The notes: a model not told the origin generated them from the letters alone. Positions 1-13,550 are shown, numbered from the stretch's first letter. The stretch is DNA of 64,000 nt from Antennarius striatus (GCF_040054535.1 NC_090789.1:9187973-9251972); one strand, 5' to 3'. Numbers and translations are program-made.

Positions 1-169
1 TGTTTCAATATGTGTAGGTGTTTTCATTCGGTCATGTGTTTGTGTGAAACTAAGCACCTCACAGCATTACCAAAAATGAAGAAAAAAAAAACCTGTCAGG
101 TCTTTCAGCACAGGCAGCTGCTTTAGCTTCCTGTTTGATGGCATAAAGCTGTCATTGGAACAAGTAGAA

Positions 170-170
<1 letters not shown>

Positions 171-242
<72 letters not shown>
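171..242. repeat. (CA)n microsatellite
   Basis: About 70 bp of uninterrupted CA dinucleotides. Confidence 0.97.
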
Positions 243-247
<5 letters not shown>

Positions 248-947
248 ACATTTACATATCCTCTTTAGAGCTTCCCTACAATATTAAAATTCAGCACACA
301 TGATTGATGGTTACCCTCATCTGCTGTGATGCTAATTAAAGCTGCACTTGTAGTTTTTTTGCATTTACAGTGGAATTAAACTACGATGTGTAATGTGAAA
401 GGCATCAGTCACACTGACAAACACAAAAAATGCACTTTCACCTCCAGCTCTACTGAGATTTTCTTTTTCTTTTTTTTGCCTGAACATGTAACGGTACTGA
501 ATTTAAATGTTTGTATAAATTCATCATTCCAGTGGTATCCTGTCTTGATTCCATATTATTTTTATGAGAAGGTTAAAAAGCCAGTAACAGAAACATGTCT
601 TCAAATTGGTAGACAGAGTGAGATTGGGGACTTAGCTACCAAGCAGGACAAGATCGTGTGACACTTATGGCAAAAGAGCCTGGTTGCCATGTGGTATTGA
701 ACATCAAACAGGACACTAGCTCTGCTGTGTTATACATTGAGCATGTGATCCATTGTCAGACACTGTGGCACTCTGCTGCCATTTGTGTGTTCAATATAAA
801 GAAACAAAAGCAGTATTGTAAAATAGTATTGAACCGAATATTGTATGTATGTTTCTGGCTGAGAATGTCAAAACATTAGATCACATCTGAAAATAAATTA
901 GAATGTGACCAAAGGTCACAAATAAGTCATGTTAGAGAATATATACA

Positions 948-1120
948 TATTAGAGGTAAGATCTTACACCCAAACCTGAGTTCGGGCCCGACCTGACATG
1001 AAATCCAGGTCGGGTCGGGCTCAAAAAGTCAACAATTACTTTCGGGTCGGGTCGGGCTTCAGTATCTTCAGGCTTGGGTCGGGTCAGGCTGGATTTTTTA
1101 GGCCTCTAATACCTCTAATA
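948..1120. mobile_element. MITE-like element with 10-bp terminal inverted repeats
   Basis: The interval starts with TATTAGAGGT (948-957) and ends with its exact reverse complement ACCTCTAATA (1111-1120). The interior is unusual: repeated GGGTCGGGTCGGGC-type motifs on one strand and CGGGCCCGACC on the other, in an AT-rich intron. There is no coding capacity. I infer a non-autonomous DNA transposon; the superfamily is not determined, and the flanks are too AT-rich to show a convincing target duplication. Confidence 0.6.
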
Positions 1121-1696
1121 TATATATATAGTATATCAGTATATCAATAAATATTCACTGCCTGGATTTTGTCTGAAGATACGGATTTTTCCCCTGACAA
1201 ACTAAGACAAATGGCATGCTGGTTACCCGATTCGGCAGGAAAGGCACAGTGGTCAACACAACAGTGCTGGTGTGCTGGTTAAAGAGTTATAAAAGCATTC
1301 ATGAAGAAATGAAACGTCACTCATATATGACTCACATAGTGGGTCAATCTATTTTTACATTCTTTATTTGTGTTGACTGTTCCTGCGAGTGAATTTCTCA
1401 TTTTGTTTCCTCATCATTCTCATTTGTTCATCCGTCTTCCTGCTTTCTGCTGGCTTTAGTTTCTCTTGTCATCACCCTATGCATCTGTCTGTCTCTTCCT
1501 GTTTCATGTATGTCTACATTTTTCCTGCCATTTTGTGTCTTAGTTAATTTTGTCTCTGCCTGCTGCTGCTAGCTTACACTGTTTTTCCTTCTCTATGTCA
1601 GTGTATCTCCAGCTGTCAGAGTTTCTCTCTCTTTGTAAGTCCCTGTGTCCCTTTCTCTCTTGTTTCAACATTATTTACAATGTATGCATACGTGTG

Positions 1697-1782
1697 CATG
1701 TGTGTGTGTGTGTGTGTGTGTGCGTGCGTGCGTGTGTGTATGTGTGTGTGTGCGTGCGTGCGTGCGTGCGTGCGTGTGTGTG
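1697..1782. repeat. (TG)n / (TGCG)n microsatellite
   Basis: TG repeats with interspersed GCGT units, in the dlgap3 intron. Confidence 0.95.
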
Positions 1783-2193
1783 TTTGTAGTTTCATTGTGC
1801 ACATGAGCATGCTGGAGCTATCTGTGTTTGTGTGTTTTTTATGGGATGTGTGTGTGCTGTTACTATTTTGTATCCTGGTGTGGTGTGAAATATATTAGAA
1901 TAATGCAATTATGAATGAATTACTCTGAAAAATCTTTTAGACTTTAATAATAGCAGCAGTACAATTCTTAAATTAAGTAAGTTCATTTCAATTATGATCA
2001 ATTGCTTTTCCTTAAACAGATGGAGTAGAAGATGAATGCTCTCTGTTATTTATCACACTAATAAAAAAATCAGACTGACCCTGTACTCTGTGGTTGGAGA
2101 CTTAAACTTGCTTCACTCATCTTAGTCTTAATTAATCACTCCTCATATCTTTTCGTGCTTACCTATGACAATGTGAATGTGAATGTGCCTCAG

Positions 2194-5100
2194 GTCCCAT
2201 CCGAAGACTGGGGAGGTGGTTACGGTGGTGGCGGTGCAGTCGACAGTGGGGGGGAGATTCCATGCCGTCGAATGCGGAGCGGAAGCTACATCAAGGCCAT
2301 GGGCGATGACGACAGCGCTGACTCAGACACCAGCCCAAAAGCCTCACCAAAATCCAACCTCATTGCCCAGAGGGACGCCTTTAGACGATCTATCAGCATG
2401 GATCAAAGGTCAGATGTCACACGTGGAATTTTGAAATGTTAGTTAGCCACATGCAATGCATTTACTAAAATTATCACTAGTGATGGTATGAACAGGACAG
2501 TACCTTTTAAAATTAACCATAGAATAAGAGTACAATGCAATGAGTCTACACTAAAAGAGTCTAAACTAAATTTAAACAGAGAGAGAGTGCACAATGAAAT
2601 AAAACAGGTGAGTCTGACACTTTTTGTTGCTGTTTTGGCCATACTGTATCCAAAAGAATCTGGAGCTGTAATTGGCATGTACAGTGCGGGGCTGTGATTT
2701 CATTTGGGTTTTCAAAAGATTACACTTAAGAACCCATGTTCAGCCTCCAAATCAGCGTTCTTGTGTAAAGAAAATGTAACAAAGTTTACCATTTTTTGAA
2801 TTAAATGTCTGTCATGAAAACTTTCCAGCAGACTCCATAGAGAATGGTGTTAACTACCTTCCCTCAAGGAACTTATCAATGTTTGGGTTTTTTTTTATAG
2901 GACTGCAGGTTTACTGTGAACGTTGCACAATTAAAATAGCATAAAATAAAAAATATAAAAATGTAGCACAATCCATTATAGATTTAAATTCTTCATTCAA
3001 ATCTTTGACTTGTTCCTAGATCACAACTGTGAACCACAGAATCTTAAGATGATCAGTTATAATCATTCAATTTACAATTATCAAATAAAGAATAGCAGCT
3101 ATGTCTTTGTAATATAGAAATGGCTGTTTTCATGTAGCTGACTTCATGCACATGCTTTCTTTAACATTGTTATAAATGAATCTGCTCAATACAAAGAATA
3201 TCAGGTATGTAGATAATATTGATGGTGTAACAAACTAGCTGTTACAGTCATCAGTAAAGGTGATTATATATATTTTTTCTTTCCAGGTACTCATGTAAGC
3301 AGTGTACAGACTCTTACCCCAACAGCCGGACTACACCCAAAACCCATACCCGTTCCCGTAGTTACACCCGCTCTCTAACCAGTTCACAGGTAACAAATAA
3401 GGGTTTTTCTGCAAATGTGTTTTGTATATATTTCTGCTATTTAATGCATTTGTCCCCTTCACTCAGCTGGGGGAGACGCTGAATCGTCAGTTTGAGTCGG
3501 TGTGTGAAACCATGTTTGGGGAGGTGGAGTCTCAAGCGGTTGAGGCCCTGGATCTTCCAGGTGTGTTCCGCACCCGCAGCCACAGCTACGTCCGTGCTAT
3601 CCAGGCCGGCTGCTCCCAAGACGATGACTGCCTCTCCGTCTTCTCCATGGCAGGGCCCCAGGGAAGCATCAAGGGCGGGGCAGGTGAGTTTGTGTGTGGT
3701 TTGATAAATGGAGTCTGTGTGAGACCTAGCTTAACTAGAATCTGCAAAACACTCCCTCGTTGCCCTGCTGCATGCGAGGCATATCTTGTTTTACATTTAA
3801 ATCAGAAACAAAATACTGTTTTGATCCCAGGGAATGAAATTACTGAACCCTTTTGTCTTCTCTTTTCCTTTAGTCTGTGTGTTGCATTATCTCTTTTCCT
3901 CTGTCATCTCCGTCTCATTTCTGTATCTCATCCTACATATAACCCTTTTCTGTGTGAGTAATACGTTCATGAATGCTCATGACTATGTTTAAAGCATAAA
4001 GTCTCTAGTTTCTGTCTCTCTATGTGCAGTGTGTATCTTCTTGGAGTAGAATCAAACTGTTTCCACGGTTTCATTCCTTAATGTTTGTTTTTTTTTCATT
4101 GTTTTTAATAAGCTTAATTTTTGTATTCCTGGTCTCATTTTAACCTGATGTATGATATGTTCACAATTATTTGTGTATGTGTGTTTGTATGCATGTGCGT
4201 AGGCACTTATATAGATCATTTTTAAACCTGTTCAATATTTATCAATATCAGGTGTTAATTTCCTGATGATATTATCAATACTTTTGGAGAGAGAGAACGT
4301 CTCACTTTAATATTTCTCTCCGAGAATCACCATATCTTTGACAGAAGTTAAGTCAACATTAAGGATGAACATTTTGGTTTGTCGCTTCTGCCAAGCTTTT
4401 CCGCTACTTCATTACCTCACTGATTTTGGATAAACAGAAGTAGCATCCTTAACTGTGTCTGGCACAGCTTGTGTCTATATGATTTTTTTTAATGATTTTA
4501 TCGCTTCTTTTCCTTCTCTGTTACTTCACCCTTTTTTTACATCAACAAATCCCCATGTTGTCACCACCACCCAGTTTGTCGCTTTTGTAAGTATCCACCT
4601 CCACTGCTTCCTGCTAATGTAGCACCCATGTTGCTTTTAACACTCCTCTATGCCTCTTTCTTCCTTTCTCCCTCTTTTCTGTTGCTTTAGTCTTTCCTTA
4701 TCGAAAAGGGGCTCCTCCCCCACTCCCTCCTCGCATGTCCAAGTCTTCACTCTCTGTACGAGCGCAAAGCAGCACTGAGTCCACCCAGGATACCTACTTC
4801 CAGAACAGTGCGCAGTTAGCCTCAAGCTCAGGCCCCGGGCGTCCCAAGCAGCACAGCAACTCTGTGGACCTTGGAAGTTCTGATGGCCCCTCAGGTCGCT
4901 CCTCCAGAGGAGGTTACTACACCGCCATTGGATCTGGACGTTCTCGACATCACAGTAACTCCGCAGAAAGCCTAGATGGGGTCAGGGGATCACGGGAGTT
5001 GGTGCTTTACGGAGGCGGTCCTGGTGTTGGAGTAAGGGCCAAACACAGCAACTCAGCTGATAGTCTGCTGGAGGGGCCGCCAAGGTCGACGCGGGAGAGG

Positions 5101-8100
5101 GAAGGCAGGGTCAGTGGGAACCTGGGGAAGTCAGTCTCTCTGCCTCAGAACAGTGTTATGCTGAGTAAAGCTGGGAGCCAGGATGAAGGACGTGGTGGAA
5201 GAAAATGGAGGCCTTCCATTGCTGTGCAAGTGAGAGAGGACTTTTTTATGTATTAAAATTAATAATTCTTTTCAATCAGTGATTTGATTTTTGATGTACA
5301 AATGTCTACCAAAAACTCATAAAATTCCATTGGAATCTGGTTGTTTTGTGTGGGACCATGATACCGCATTGTCCAAAAAGTATTAAAACAAAGATATGTA
5401 ACAGTTTAAAGCCATAAATCATATATAAGAAACTCAAACCAGAAAATTACCATTTTATTTAACATATATGCATTTTCCTTTATGCAAAAGTTCTAACATA
5501 ATCTTATAATCATTAATTTGTTCACGTAAAAAGTAATTAAGACATTTCTATTAGTATATACTGTACATCTGTTACTACTGTGTTGGGCCCATTCAGTTAT
5601 GAGAGTGAGATTCATCTTCTGATTTAAAGAAACAATAAGATGGCATAAATATTAATGTTTAATATAAATCTATTTAAATCACAGCTGTCTGTTCAGTTCT
5701 AAATATGCAGTCTGATCGTTGTTTACTGTGTCTCTTTCTGTCACAGGTGGACAGCTCAGAAACTCTGTCAGATTCAGATGCAGAGGGTAAAGCTCTCACA
5801 GAGGTCCATTCTATAGGAGTCCAAGTAGAAGATAATAAGAGGTAATAGTAATACAAGTAAAGATGAAAGCAGGGGAAAACTATTTATCTTGAAGTGTACT
5901 TTTTTTTACCTGATATTTACCTGCATTATTTATGAACTGTAGCTTGAAACTCAGATATTATACCCTTGTGTATATGCTAATTTAGCTTTTGTTTCAAAAT
6001 ATGTGGCTTTATCAAGAACTTTTGTTAGTTTCAGAGTTATTCATGTGAATAATTTTAATATATAATTTTTTTTTAAATGCTTCATATCCTGGGCACCCAA
6101 CAGTGCAGTCACCTGTGGTTGATTGCTGGGCTAGCTGCTATTATTTTATTTAACATTTCATCAGAAATCCCAGCTTGAGGCAGGCAACATCTTGTATCAA
6201 GAGCATCTTGTTTTCTTGTAACTACAGCCATAACTACTGCAACTCATCATTACTTTCACACTGGGGCCCTTCCCCTAATTATGTCCAGACTCTAATTGTT
6301 ACACACACATGTACACTAGCACATTCTCTCAAAACACCAAGTAACAATGCCGTCCACCCCTCACAATCATCAATCATTGAATAGACAGAAAGGATGAGAG
6401 GAGGTGGGTTGGAGGCATCACTGCAACCACTGCTGTGACATTTGTGCACATGCTGGTGCGTCATGCTACCACAATAGTCTCAATGACCGCAAGCATGACT
6501 ATCCCTGCTCCAGTATGAATGTGCATATGTCTGTGTACAGATATTATTTGAGAGAGGCTTTTGTGTGTGACCGGATGGCTATGGGCCTGCTTCCTGAATT
6601 GCAGGCGGGCTCGTTTCAAGCGCTCAAACAGCGTGACAGCAAGCGTGCAAGCCGACCTGGACCCAGAGGGCTTCCCGGGGCTCAGCATCACAGTTCCAAC
6701 ACAGGATAAGGGTCTGCAGTTTGGCTGTTCATTCCAGAGGCACTCTTCAGAGCCAGAGTCAGCCAGCCAGTATACGGAGTGTCACCGTACCGTTCACACA
6801 CAGGGACAATGGGCCTATAGAGAGGTACAACACATTCCTCAAAACGTGTCATTCTTGATTTGATGTCTTCTAGTGAAATTAATTTTCTGTTTAAGGGAGG
6901 AAAAAACAGTTTTCCCTAAAAGAATGTTTTCAAAGACAGTTATTTATGTCATATGTTTCATATTGTTAATATTATTATGTTATGTATGGTTAATAGTTTG
7001 GCTCATGCGTTGTTAGAATTCATGTTTGCTATATAAAAATTTTATTTCTAAATATCAAATCAGTGAAAAAGTATGAGCTTCTGTAAGGCAGCAACGACAT
7101 GTCAGAGAACAAAAAAAAACAGATTTTGCTGCTACTGGTGTAAATCTCAACTCGGTGCCTTTATCGGAAACATTTTGTTGAAATTTCAATGAGAAATGAA
7201 AACCTCATTACCACTGTCATGTGTGTATGATTGGAAGCAAGGAGAAATCTCATTTTGCAGAAATTGAACAAAGTAGAAATAATCTGTTAATTAGTGAATT
7301 TCATAATCCTGCTCAGGTTAATTAATAACTTTGGCCACGAGGGGTCAAATTGTTTCCACTTTTGCACTCTTGATGCTCAGTAATGCTGATGCTAGTGGTT
7401 GTAACTTCATATTGAAGAAACTTATCTGAAACTGACCAATTCTTAAAAAAGAAATCACAATTTTTTTTTTGTGGGGAAAAAAAGGCTGAAGTCAAAGAAA
7501 AAATTTTAGAGAAAAGCATATTCAGTATCACAAAAAGCAGAAAAATGTTCGGGATCAACAGTTTTAGACAATTTAGCCATTAGACTGGGTGAAGTACACC
7601 AGTCCACAACTTTTTGTCTTGTTATTCCAGGACCTTATCCAGAGTGGATACACAACTGAGTCCCGCCCAGCAGACCCACGGCCCCACCAGCACTCACACT
7701 TACCTCCACGTTCACACTCCCCGCTACCCATCACCTCTGAGAGAGCCTGGGCAGGGACACCATCCCTGGAAGCCCCCCGGAGCCTGCCCGACTCGGGCCG
7801 AGCCTCGCCTTGCATGAGAGATGGAGAATTCTTCTTACGCCTCCTGCAGACAGAAGTGGAAAGGATGGAAGACTGGTGCCAGAACATGGAGAGAGAAGCA
7901 GAGGAGAATGAACTGCCAGAGGAGAGTGAGTAGGGTGAAAACCATCACGTAGAAAAATGAACAATTCTCACCTTTTTAAAAGTGCTAATGTGCTGTTTGG
8001 TCCTCAGTTCTGGAGCTTATTCGAAATGCAGTTGGCAGTGCCCAGATCCTCATGTCTCAGAAAGTCCAGCAGTTCTTCCGCTTGTGCCAACAAAATGTGG

Positions 8101-9418
8101 TGAGTGCATATGATTACATGTAAAATAAACACACATAAGACATTGCACAGGATTTTCCAAAAGATTCACAGTTGCTAAAGGTATTCTTGGCAGCAACAAC
8201 AGTATTGCAGAACCTGTCATTTTCCTGTATATCACTCCTATAAATTCCAAAGAAAAAATGACATGCCTCTGTCTCCATACCCTCCCAGGACCCTTCAGCA
8301 TACCCTCAGCCCACCTCTCAGGACCTGGCAGGCTTCTGGGACCTACTACAGCTCAACATAGAGGATGTCAGGGTCAAGTTTCAGGACCTCCATAGGCTCA
8401 AGGATGCCGGTTGGAGGCTTCCACCTGAAAAGAAGGTGAGAGGTCCAGAGGTCCACAGAGTCCTGGTTTCCCTACACCACTCCCCCAGGGCTAAGATGGC
8501 AGTGTGCAGACGAGTAGTGCAGATGGTCATACCCTCCGAGCCCTTGCAAACTATCAAAATACAGAACAGCACAAGGATCTGAGCAGCACTGCCCACGAGT
8601 GGATGGATTCTTTAACAAATCTGAATGCACTGGTCTTCTACGTTATTGTCTTTAAAGGTTAGGCTACTCACTGATCAACTTTTCCTGACAACAAACTAAC
8701 AATTCTTTCTCTTTTCTTCTTTCTTTTTTCATTACTGTTTTTATTACCTTTTACCATGACCTTTTTTTCTCCCATTTCATTTCCTTTAACGTCATGTGAT
8801 GCCGATGCATGCTGAGATACATTTTAATCTTTTATTTTTGTCAATTTTGAATATTTTGTCTGTCATAATGTCTCGGTCTATGATTCTCCCTGGCTTAACT
8901 ATTACCTTTTTCTTTGCTGGTAATTTTTGCTTTTCATTCCTTTTTATTCTCTTTGTTTCTCCTAACATTTCCACTTTTTTTTGCATGGGATCCCTTTTGT
9001 TCAAACCAAACCTTTATTTAATTTTTATTTATTAATTTCCCCACATGATAAATCCACTGTCTGTTTTCACGTTGTATCCACATCTCCACTGTCGGGGTAG
9101 GAGGATAAGAAGCTTCCTCCTCCCTTACCAAAGAAGCCAGCGGGCGGGGTGAGTGGAAGCCTCCGGGCTGACAGCAGTGGGGATGGGGTAACTGGAGGAG
9201 GAGGAGGAGGTGGGTCTGGCGCCCTGGTGGTTCCTCGTATGGGCGGACATACCCTACCCATGCGGGAGAAGTCCCTGGACCTCGGGGACCGTCAGAGGAC
9301 AGAAGCCAGGAGGAGACTGCTGCAGACCAAGCGTACTGCCTCCTTCAGGCAGAATTCAGCCACAGAGAGCGCTGACAGCATTGAGATCTACATCCCAGAG
9401 GCCCAGACTCGACTTTGA
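2194..9418 (+). CDS. dlgap3: Disks large-associated protein 3 (SAPAP3/GKAP family), ten C-terminal coding exons
   Basis: This is a postsynaptic-density scaffold linking PSD-95-type guanylate kinase domains to Shank. Coding exons are 2194-2408, 3287-3389, 3467-3683, 4691-5229, 5747-5841, 6605-6824, 7631-7925, 8008-8099, 8289-8435 and 9101-9418, all with AG/GT borders and consistent phase, giving 746 residues. Family hallmarks are MRSGSYIKAMGDDDSADSD, the AVEALDLPGVFRTRSHSYVRAIQAGCS region, EVHSIGVQVEDNKRRARFKR, RTVHTQGQWAYRE, the helical GKAP homology domain (SRSLPDSGRASP-like start through VQQFFRLCQQN and DLAGFWDLLQL) and the C-terminal Shank-PDZ ligand ending EAQTRL. The HSIGVQVE...RRARFKRSNSVTA stretch matches DLGAP3 better than DLGAP1, 2 or 4 as I remember them. 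Human DLGAP3 is about 980 residues, so roughly the N-terminal quarter lies left of the window. A Ser/Gly-rich part (4735-5229) differs from mammals. Confidence 0.95.
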
Positions 9419-9979
9419 ACACTAGTCTCCCACCTACTTCCTCACCTACCCCTGCCCAGCTGACCTGCTCACCAACCTTAGCCTTTCTCTGAGCCCAGTT
9501 TTGGATTTTTTTTTAAGGTCATTGCTGTTAATCATCAACTCACCCCTTCAGTAAAGTACTCCATTACACAAATACCACAGCAACAAAGTCATCTCTCTTG
9601 TTCATTAAGAAGCAATGTTAGCCATTTTAGTGTCTTGAAATATGGACGTTTTACTGACACTTTGAGGCCTAAAATTGAAATGGTAGCTCGAGTTACAAAC
9701 TTTTTAAAAGATTTTTCTGGATTTCCTGGTTGACAACTAACAAGAAAGAGTCGACTTTTATTAACGTTGTCAGCAGTGGCTCACGCAGTAGTAGCATGCT
9801 TTTATGTTTTCACCTAGCATCTAACCTTCACTACAAAGGGCTCAACAGGCACAAAACCTCCATGTGACGAAGAATCTCATTGTAGATCCCCTGTTTTCAT
9901 CTCATGGATGCAATCTGACGCAGAATCAACTAAAGATATACCCACAATGTTCACTGATACTATAGTACAGATGAATAAA
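9419..9979 (+). other. dlgap3: dlgap3 3' UTR with candidate poly(A) signal
   Basis: Non-coding sequence directly after the dlgap3 stop. The first canonical AATAAA on the sense strand is at 9974-9979. Brain scaffold genes often have long 3' UTRs, so the transcript may run further (another AATAAA lies near 10806). Confidence 0.5.
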
Positions 9980-11831
9980 CATGGACGCCCTTCAGACGGT
10001 TGGATATCCACAACGAACATCCTCCAGGCATGCAGACACGCTCACACACACTCACTTAATTACAGTTGGCTATTTTCCCCCAGGTGGAATCTGTACATCC
10101 AGGCATCGAGTCAAAGAATACAAACTATTTTTCTGTGGCATTCCTTCATTCCTCACATCCATCTACTACCCTCAGCATTCAGCAGGGATGCTGTGTGAAT
10201 GTCTAAGTGCTATTTGTACATAGTGTGCACACTCATGGTTGCCAAAAGGAGCTTCTGCGTTGTAGCATCACAGCCTTGACAGCTAGAGAGCTCACAGAGA
10301 AAAAAAAACCCGTTGCTTTTAATGTAGTCTCTCTGAAGTTTTGAAGGTTCAGGGGTTGTTGGGTTTTTAGGGGAATCTATTTTGGTGGCTTTTCAGGACT
10401 TTACTGGCAAGGCAGCCATTTCACTGTGAGACTATAGCACCACCAAGTGGTCAAATGAGGACCCAATTCAACGTTAGGAGTCTGCAGAGAGCTCTCTCCA
10501 CCTCAGTCAGGAATTACCAGACTCCCTGATGAAACAGCCATGCAAGAAGATCCTTTTTTCCCCTTTGGTTTCTTATAGTTCTTTTTTTCCCCTTTCCTTC
10601 TTTTATCTTCTCTCGAATATCTGGAGATGGCTATCCCGTATGTTTGCACTGTTTAGAAGATAAAGCAGCAGGATAGTGGGACAAAATGAAAGGGAAAGAG
10701 CTACCAAAGTCTTCGGCAGAATCCGCTTGCCTAACTTAAGTGCAATCCTATCGACTTAACACACCACTGAAGAAAGAGGTAATGAATGGTCAGTCAGTTC
10801 AAAGGAAAATAAAAGTAGTAATTTTCAGTATGGTTCATTTCAAGCACCTTCCAAAGAGCTATCAAAGAAAGAAAAAAAACATTAAGAAAATAAGCAGCTT
10901 GATAGTATTTGGGAATCATGCTCACATGAAAAAACACTTGTTTATCTATGGAATTATTCTGTATTATTTCTGCACTGTTTTAGGTTTCTCTCCTTAATTT
11001 GCCTCTGGAGATCACGCCATGCCATTTCTGCTAAACAAAGTGTAGCATGACTTTAAAAGCTTTGAAGGGGTCTCATTGACATATTTGTCAGAGTAGACAT
11101 TTATTATTCAAGTGATTTGTACGGATGGTGCATATAGGATTGTCTGTGTGTGTGCAGATGAAGGGCTGAGTGTCATAAGGGACAAGAGATGAAGCCCGAT
11201 GAATACTAAAAAGTCCAAATTAGCCATTGGAAAGATACATAACACGAATATATAAAAATGCATGATCAGTTTTTTCTTTTTTGTTAGAATGGAATGTTTT
11301 GGCAAAACGGAATATTTTAATGGGAGATGTATATTTTATACTATTATCTACATTTCTAGATTAGTAGAGACTACTGAGTACAAAATATGTACAAAAAAGT
11401 ATATATCAAATGTGAAATATTAAAGTGTTACTCTGATAGATTATAGCTTTGTGTGATACTACAAAGATATGGCATATCCAGACTCATATCCAGTACATAT
11501 GAAAAACCATTTAAAATAATAATTATATTTAATTTATGAGTGCTGGATCTGGTTCACAGGGTATATAACTGGTGAGAGTGTTTATTGCCACTGTTTATCT
11601 ATTTGTGGTTCTAACAACATATTCTGCTGTATCCTTTTCCCATTTATCCTCTTTAGAACCAACTACATGTGCCTAACCAGCGATATGTGGAGGTTACCTT
11701 TGAACACATACATATATGAAGAAGTGTAAATAGAAACATATTTCAGAGAAAACTGTTGAAGAAATGTTTTACACATACTTACATGTCATTCTTTCTTTCT
11801 CACTCACGCTCATGTAATTACACGCAATACA
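9980..11831. other. Intergenic stretch downstream of dlgap3
   Basis: No gene or clear repeat is recognised. The sequence is AT-rich, with short open frames that lack splice context or domain similarity. The first part could be extended dlgap3 3' UTR. Confidence 0.5.
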
Positions 11832-12685
11832 CTCATACAGTACAGTTTGGTGAGCTGAGGATTTCATCGCTGCTTTTTGCAGATGATGTGGTCCTATTTG
11901 CATCATCAGCTTGTGACCTGCAGAGCTCACTGGTCCGTGAGTGTGAGGTTCAGCATCCCCAAATCCGAGGCCATGGTCCTTAGCAGGAACCAGTGGACTA
12001 CCTTCTCCGGGTGGGGAATGAGGTCCTTGCACAAATGAAGGAGTTTAAATATCTTTGGGTCTTGTTCACGAGTGAGGGAACAATGGAACGTGAGATTGGA
12101 CGGAGAAATGGGGCAGCAGGAGCTGTATTGTAGTCACTTCACCGCACTGTTGCCACAAAGAGGGAGCTGAGCGAAGAGGCAAAGCTCTCCATCTACCGTT
12201 CAATCTTCGTTCCTACCCTCACCTATGGTCATGATCGATGGGTCATGACCGAAAGAACGGGATCTCAGATACAAGCGGCGGAAATGGGCTTTCTCAGGCG
12301 GATAGCTGGTGTCTCTCTTAGAGATAAGGTGAGAAACACTGCTGTTCGCGAGGGGCTCAGAGTAGAGCCGCTGCTCCTTTGCACCGAAAGGAGTCAGCTG
12401 AGGTGGTTTGGGCATCTGGTGCGGATGCCTCTGGGGCGCCTCCCTAGGGAGGTGTTCCTGGCACGTCCAGATGGGAGGAGACCTCGGGGCAGACCCAGGA
12501 CCAGGTGGAGGGATTATATCTCAACACTGGCCTGGGAACGCCTTGGGATCCCCCAGTCAGAGCTGGTGGATGTGGCCGGGGAAAGGGAGGTTTTGGACTC
12601 CCTGTTGAACCTGCTGCCCCCGCGAGTCGACTACGGATAAGCGGTGGAAGATGGTGGATGGATGGATGGATGGATGGATGGACAC
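11832..12685 (+). mobile_element. 5'-truncated LINE, RTE/Rex3-like reverse transcriptase C-terminus and tail
   Basis: The conceptual translation begins with the reverse transcriptase catalytic block (SSLLFADDVVLFASS, from 11866) and continues through EFKYLWVLFTSEG, IYRSIFVPTLTYGHD, an intact open frame at 12245-12640 (AAEMGFLRRIAGVSLRDKVR, LRWFGHLVRMPLGRLPREVF, RRPRGRPRTRWRDYI) and a (GATG)n tail at 12652-12680. Frameshifts and stops break the upstream half (near 11983 and 12132), so it is a dead, 5'-truncated copy. The FGH-LVRMP...GRPRTRW C-terminal region and GATG tail resemble the Rex3/RTE lineage common in fish; the family name is inference. Confidence 0.85.
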
Positions 12686-13550
12686 TGATAAGACTGGAAG
12701 ATGATGCTGTTACTATTGCGTGTTTTATTTAAAGATTTGAAAAGCCTAGCAGAATCACATTTTTTGAGTGATAGAGGCAACATTTTGTAGCTTATGAAGA
12801 ATTTTGTGGAAAAAAAGATGACAGTGAGAGCAATCAGTTTCTTTGATGTGAATCTCTGGGGATGAATTTACCTAGCTCCATGTGATGCTCAATGCCCTGG
12901 CGATAAAAAAAAAGGGCTGAGAAACAGACATCTTGATTAATTCATCCTGAGCAATGTGGGGTTGCGGAGCAGCCCATCTAGCCATTCAATCTACTATTAT
13001 CAACAAACTTGACAACATCTCAGTGGTGTGTGACACAGCCCTCATCAAACAAAGCACAAATACCTGCTTTTATACTGTTACTCCGCTGTGAAGGCCTCTT
13101 GATCCCACCGTCACAATCCTCAAGCCACAGAGCCTCAGAGGGATGGCAAGGTCCTTCTATTACGAATCAGCCTCGAGGGACACCAGGACTCAAAGAGGTT
13201 TTTTGGGATATTTACCCACTGTAGCAACTATTGGTTCTTCAATTCTTGATGGCTTTTTCTTCTATACTTTGGATCATACATGGAGGTGTAAGCCAGACAC
13301 CTTGCCTTGAAACAGGTCCATTTCAAACACACAATTTCCACACTATTTGTTTCATTCATCCATATTTCCTTTTCCCTCTCAGTATAAAGACACCTGGGTG
13401 TGTAGTTGTAAAAACAATCCAAGCACTTATCCCCACGCCAGATGGACTACTGAACAAACCCTTTCACCTCTCTCTGAAAGTGCAAAACCCCCTCACAGAC
13501 AGCGAGACGGACAAGCCAACTCCGAGTACCTCACTTTCTAGCAGCGGTAT
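12686..13550. other. Intergenic, nothing recognised
   Basis: No gene feature was found. An open frame beginning at 13231 runs into the mosaic repeat described next and is not regarded as a gene. Confidence 0.5.

Larger units (their letters stand above)
1..2193. other. Intron of dlgap3 (left edge of window)
   Basis: No exon is recognisable here. The stretch lies upstream of an in-phase internal dlgap3 exon that opens with a splice acceptor at 2191-2193, so it is most likely intron, with the start codon exon further left. It holds a CA microsatellite (171-242), a MITE-like GC-rich repeat (948-1120) and a TG/TGCG microsatellite (1697-1782). Short open frames here are low-complexity or lack coding features. 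Confidence 0.7.
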
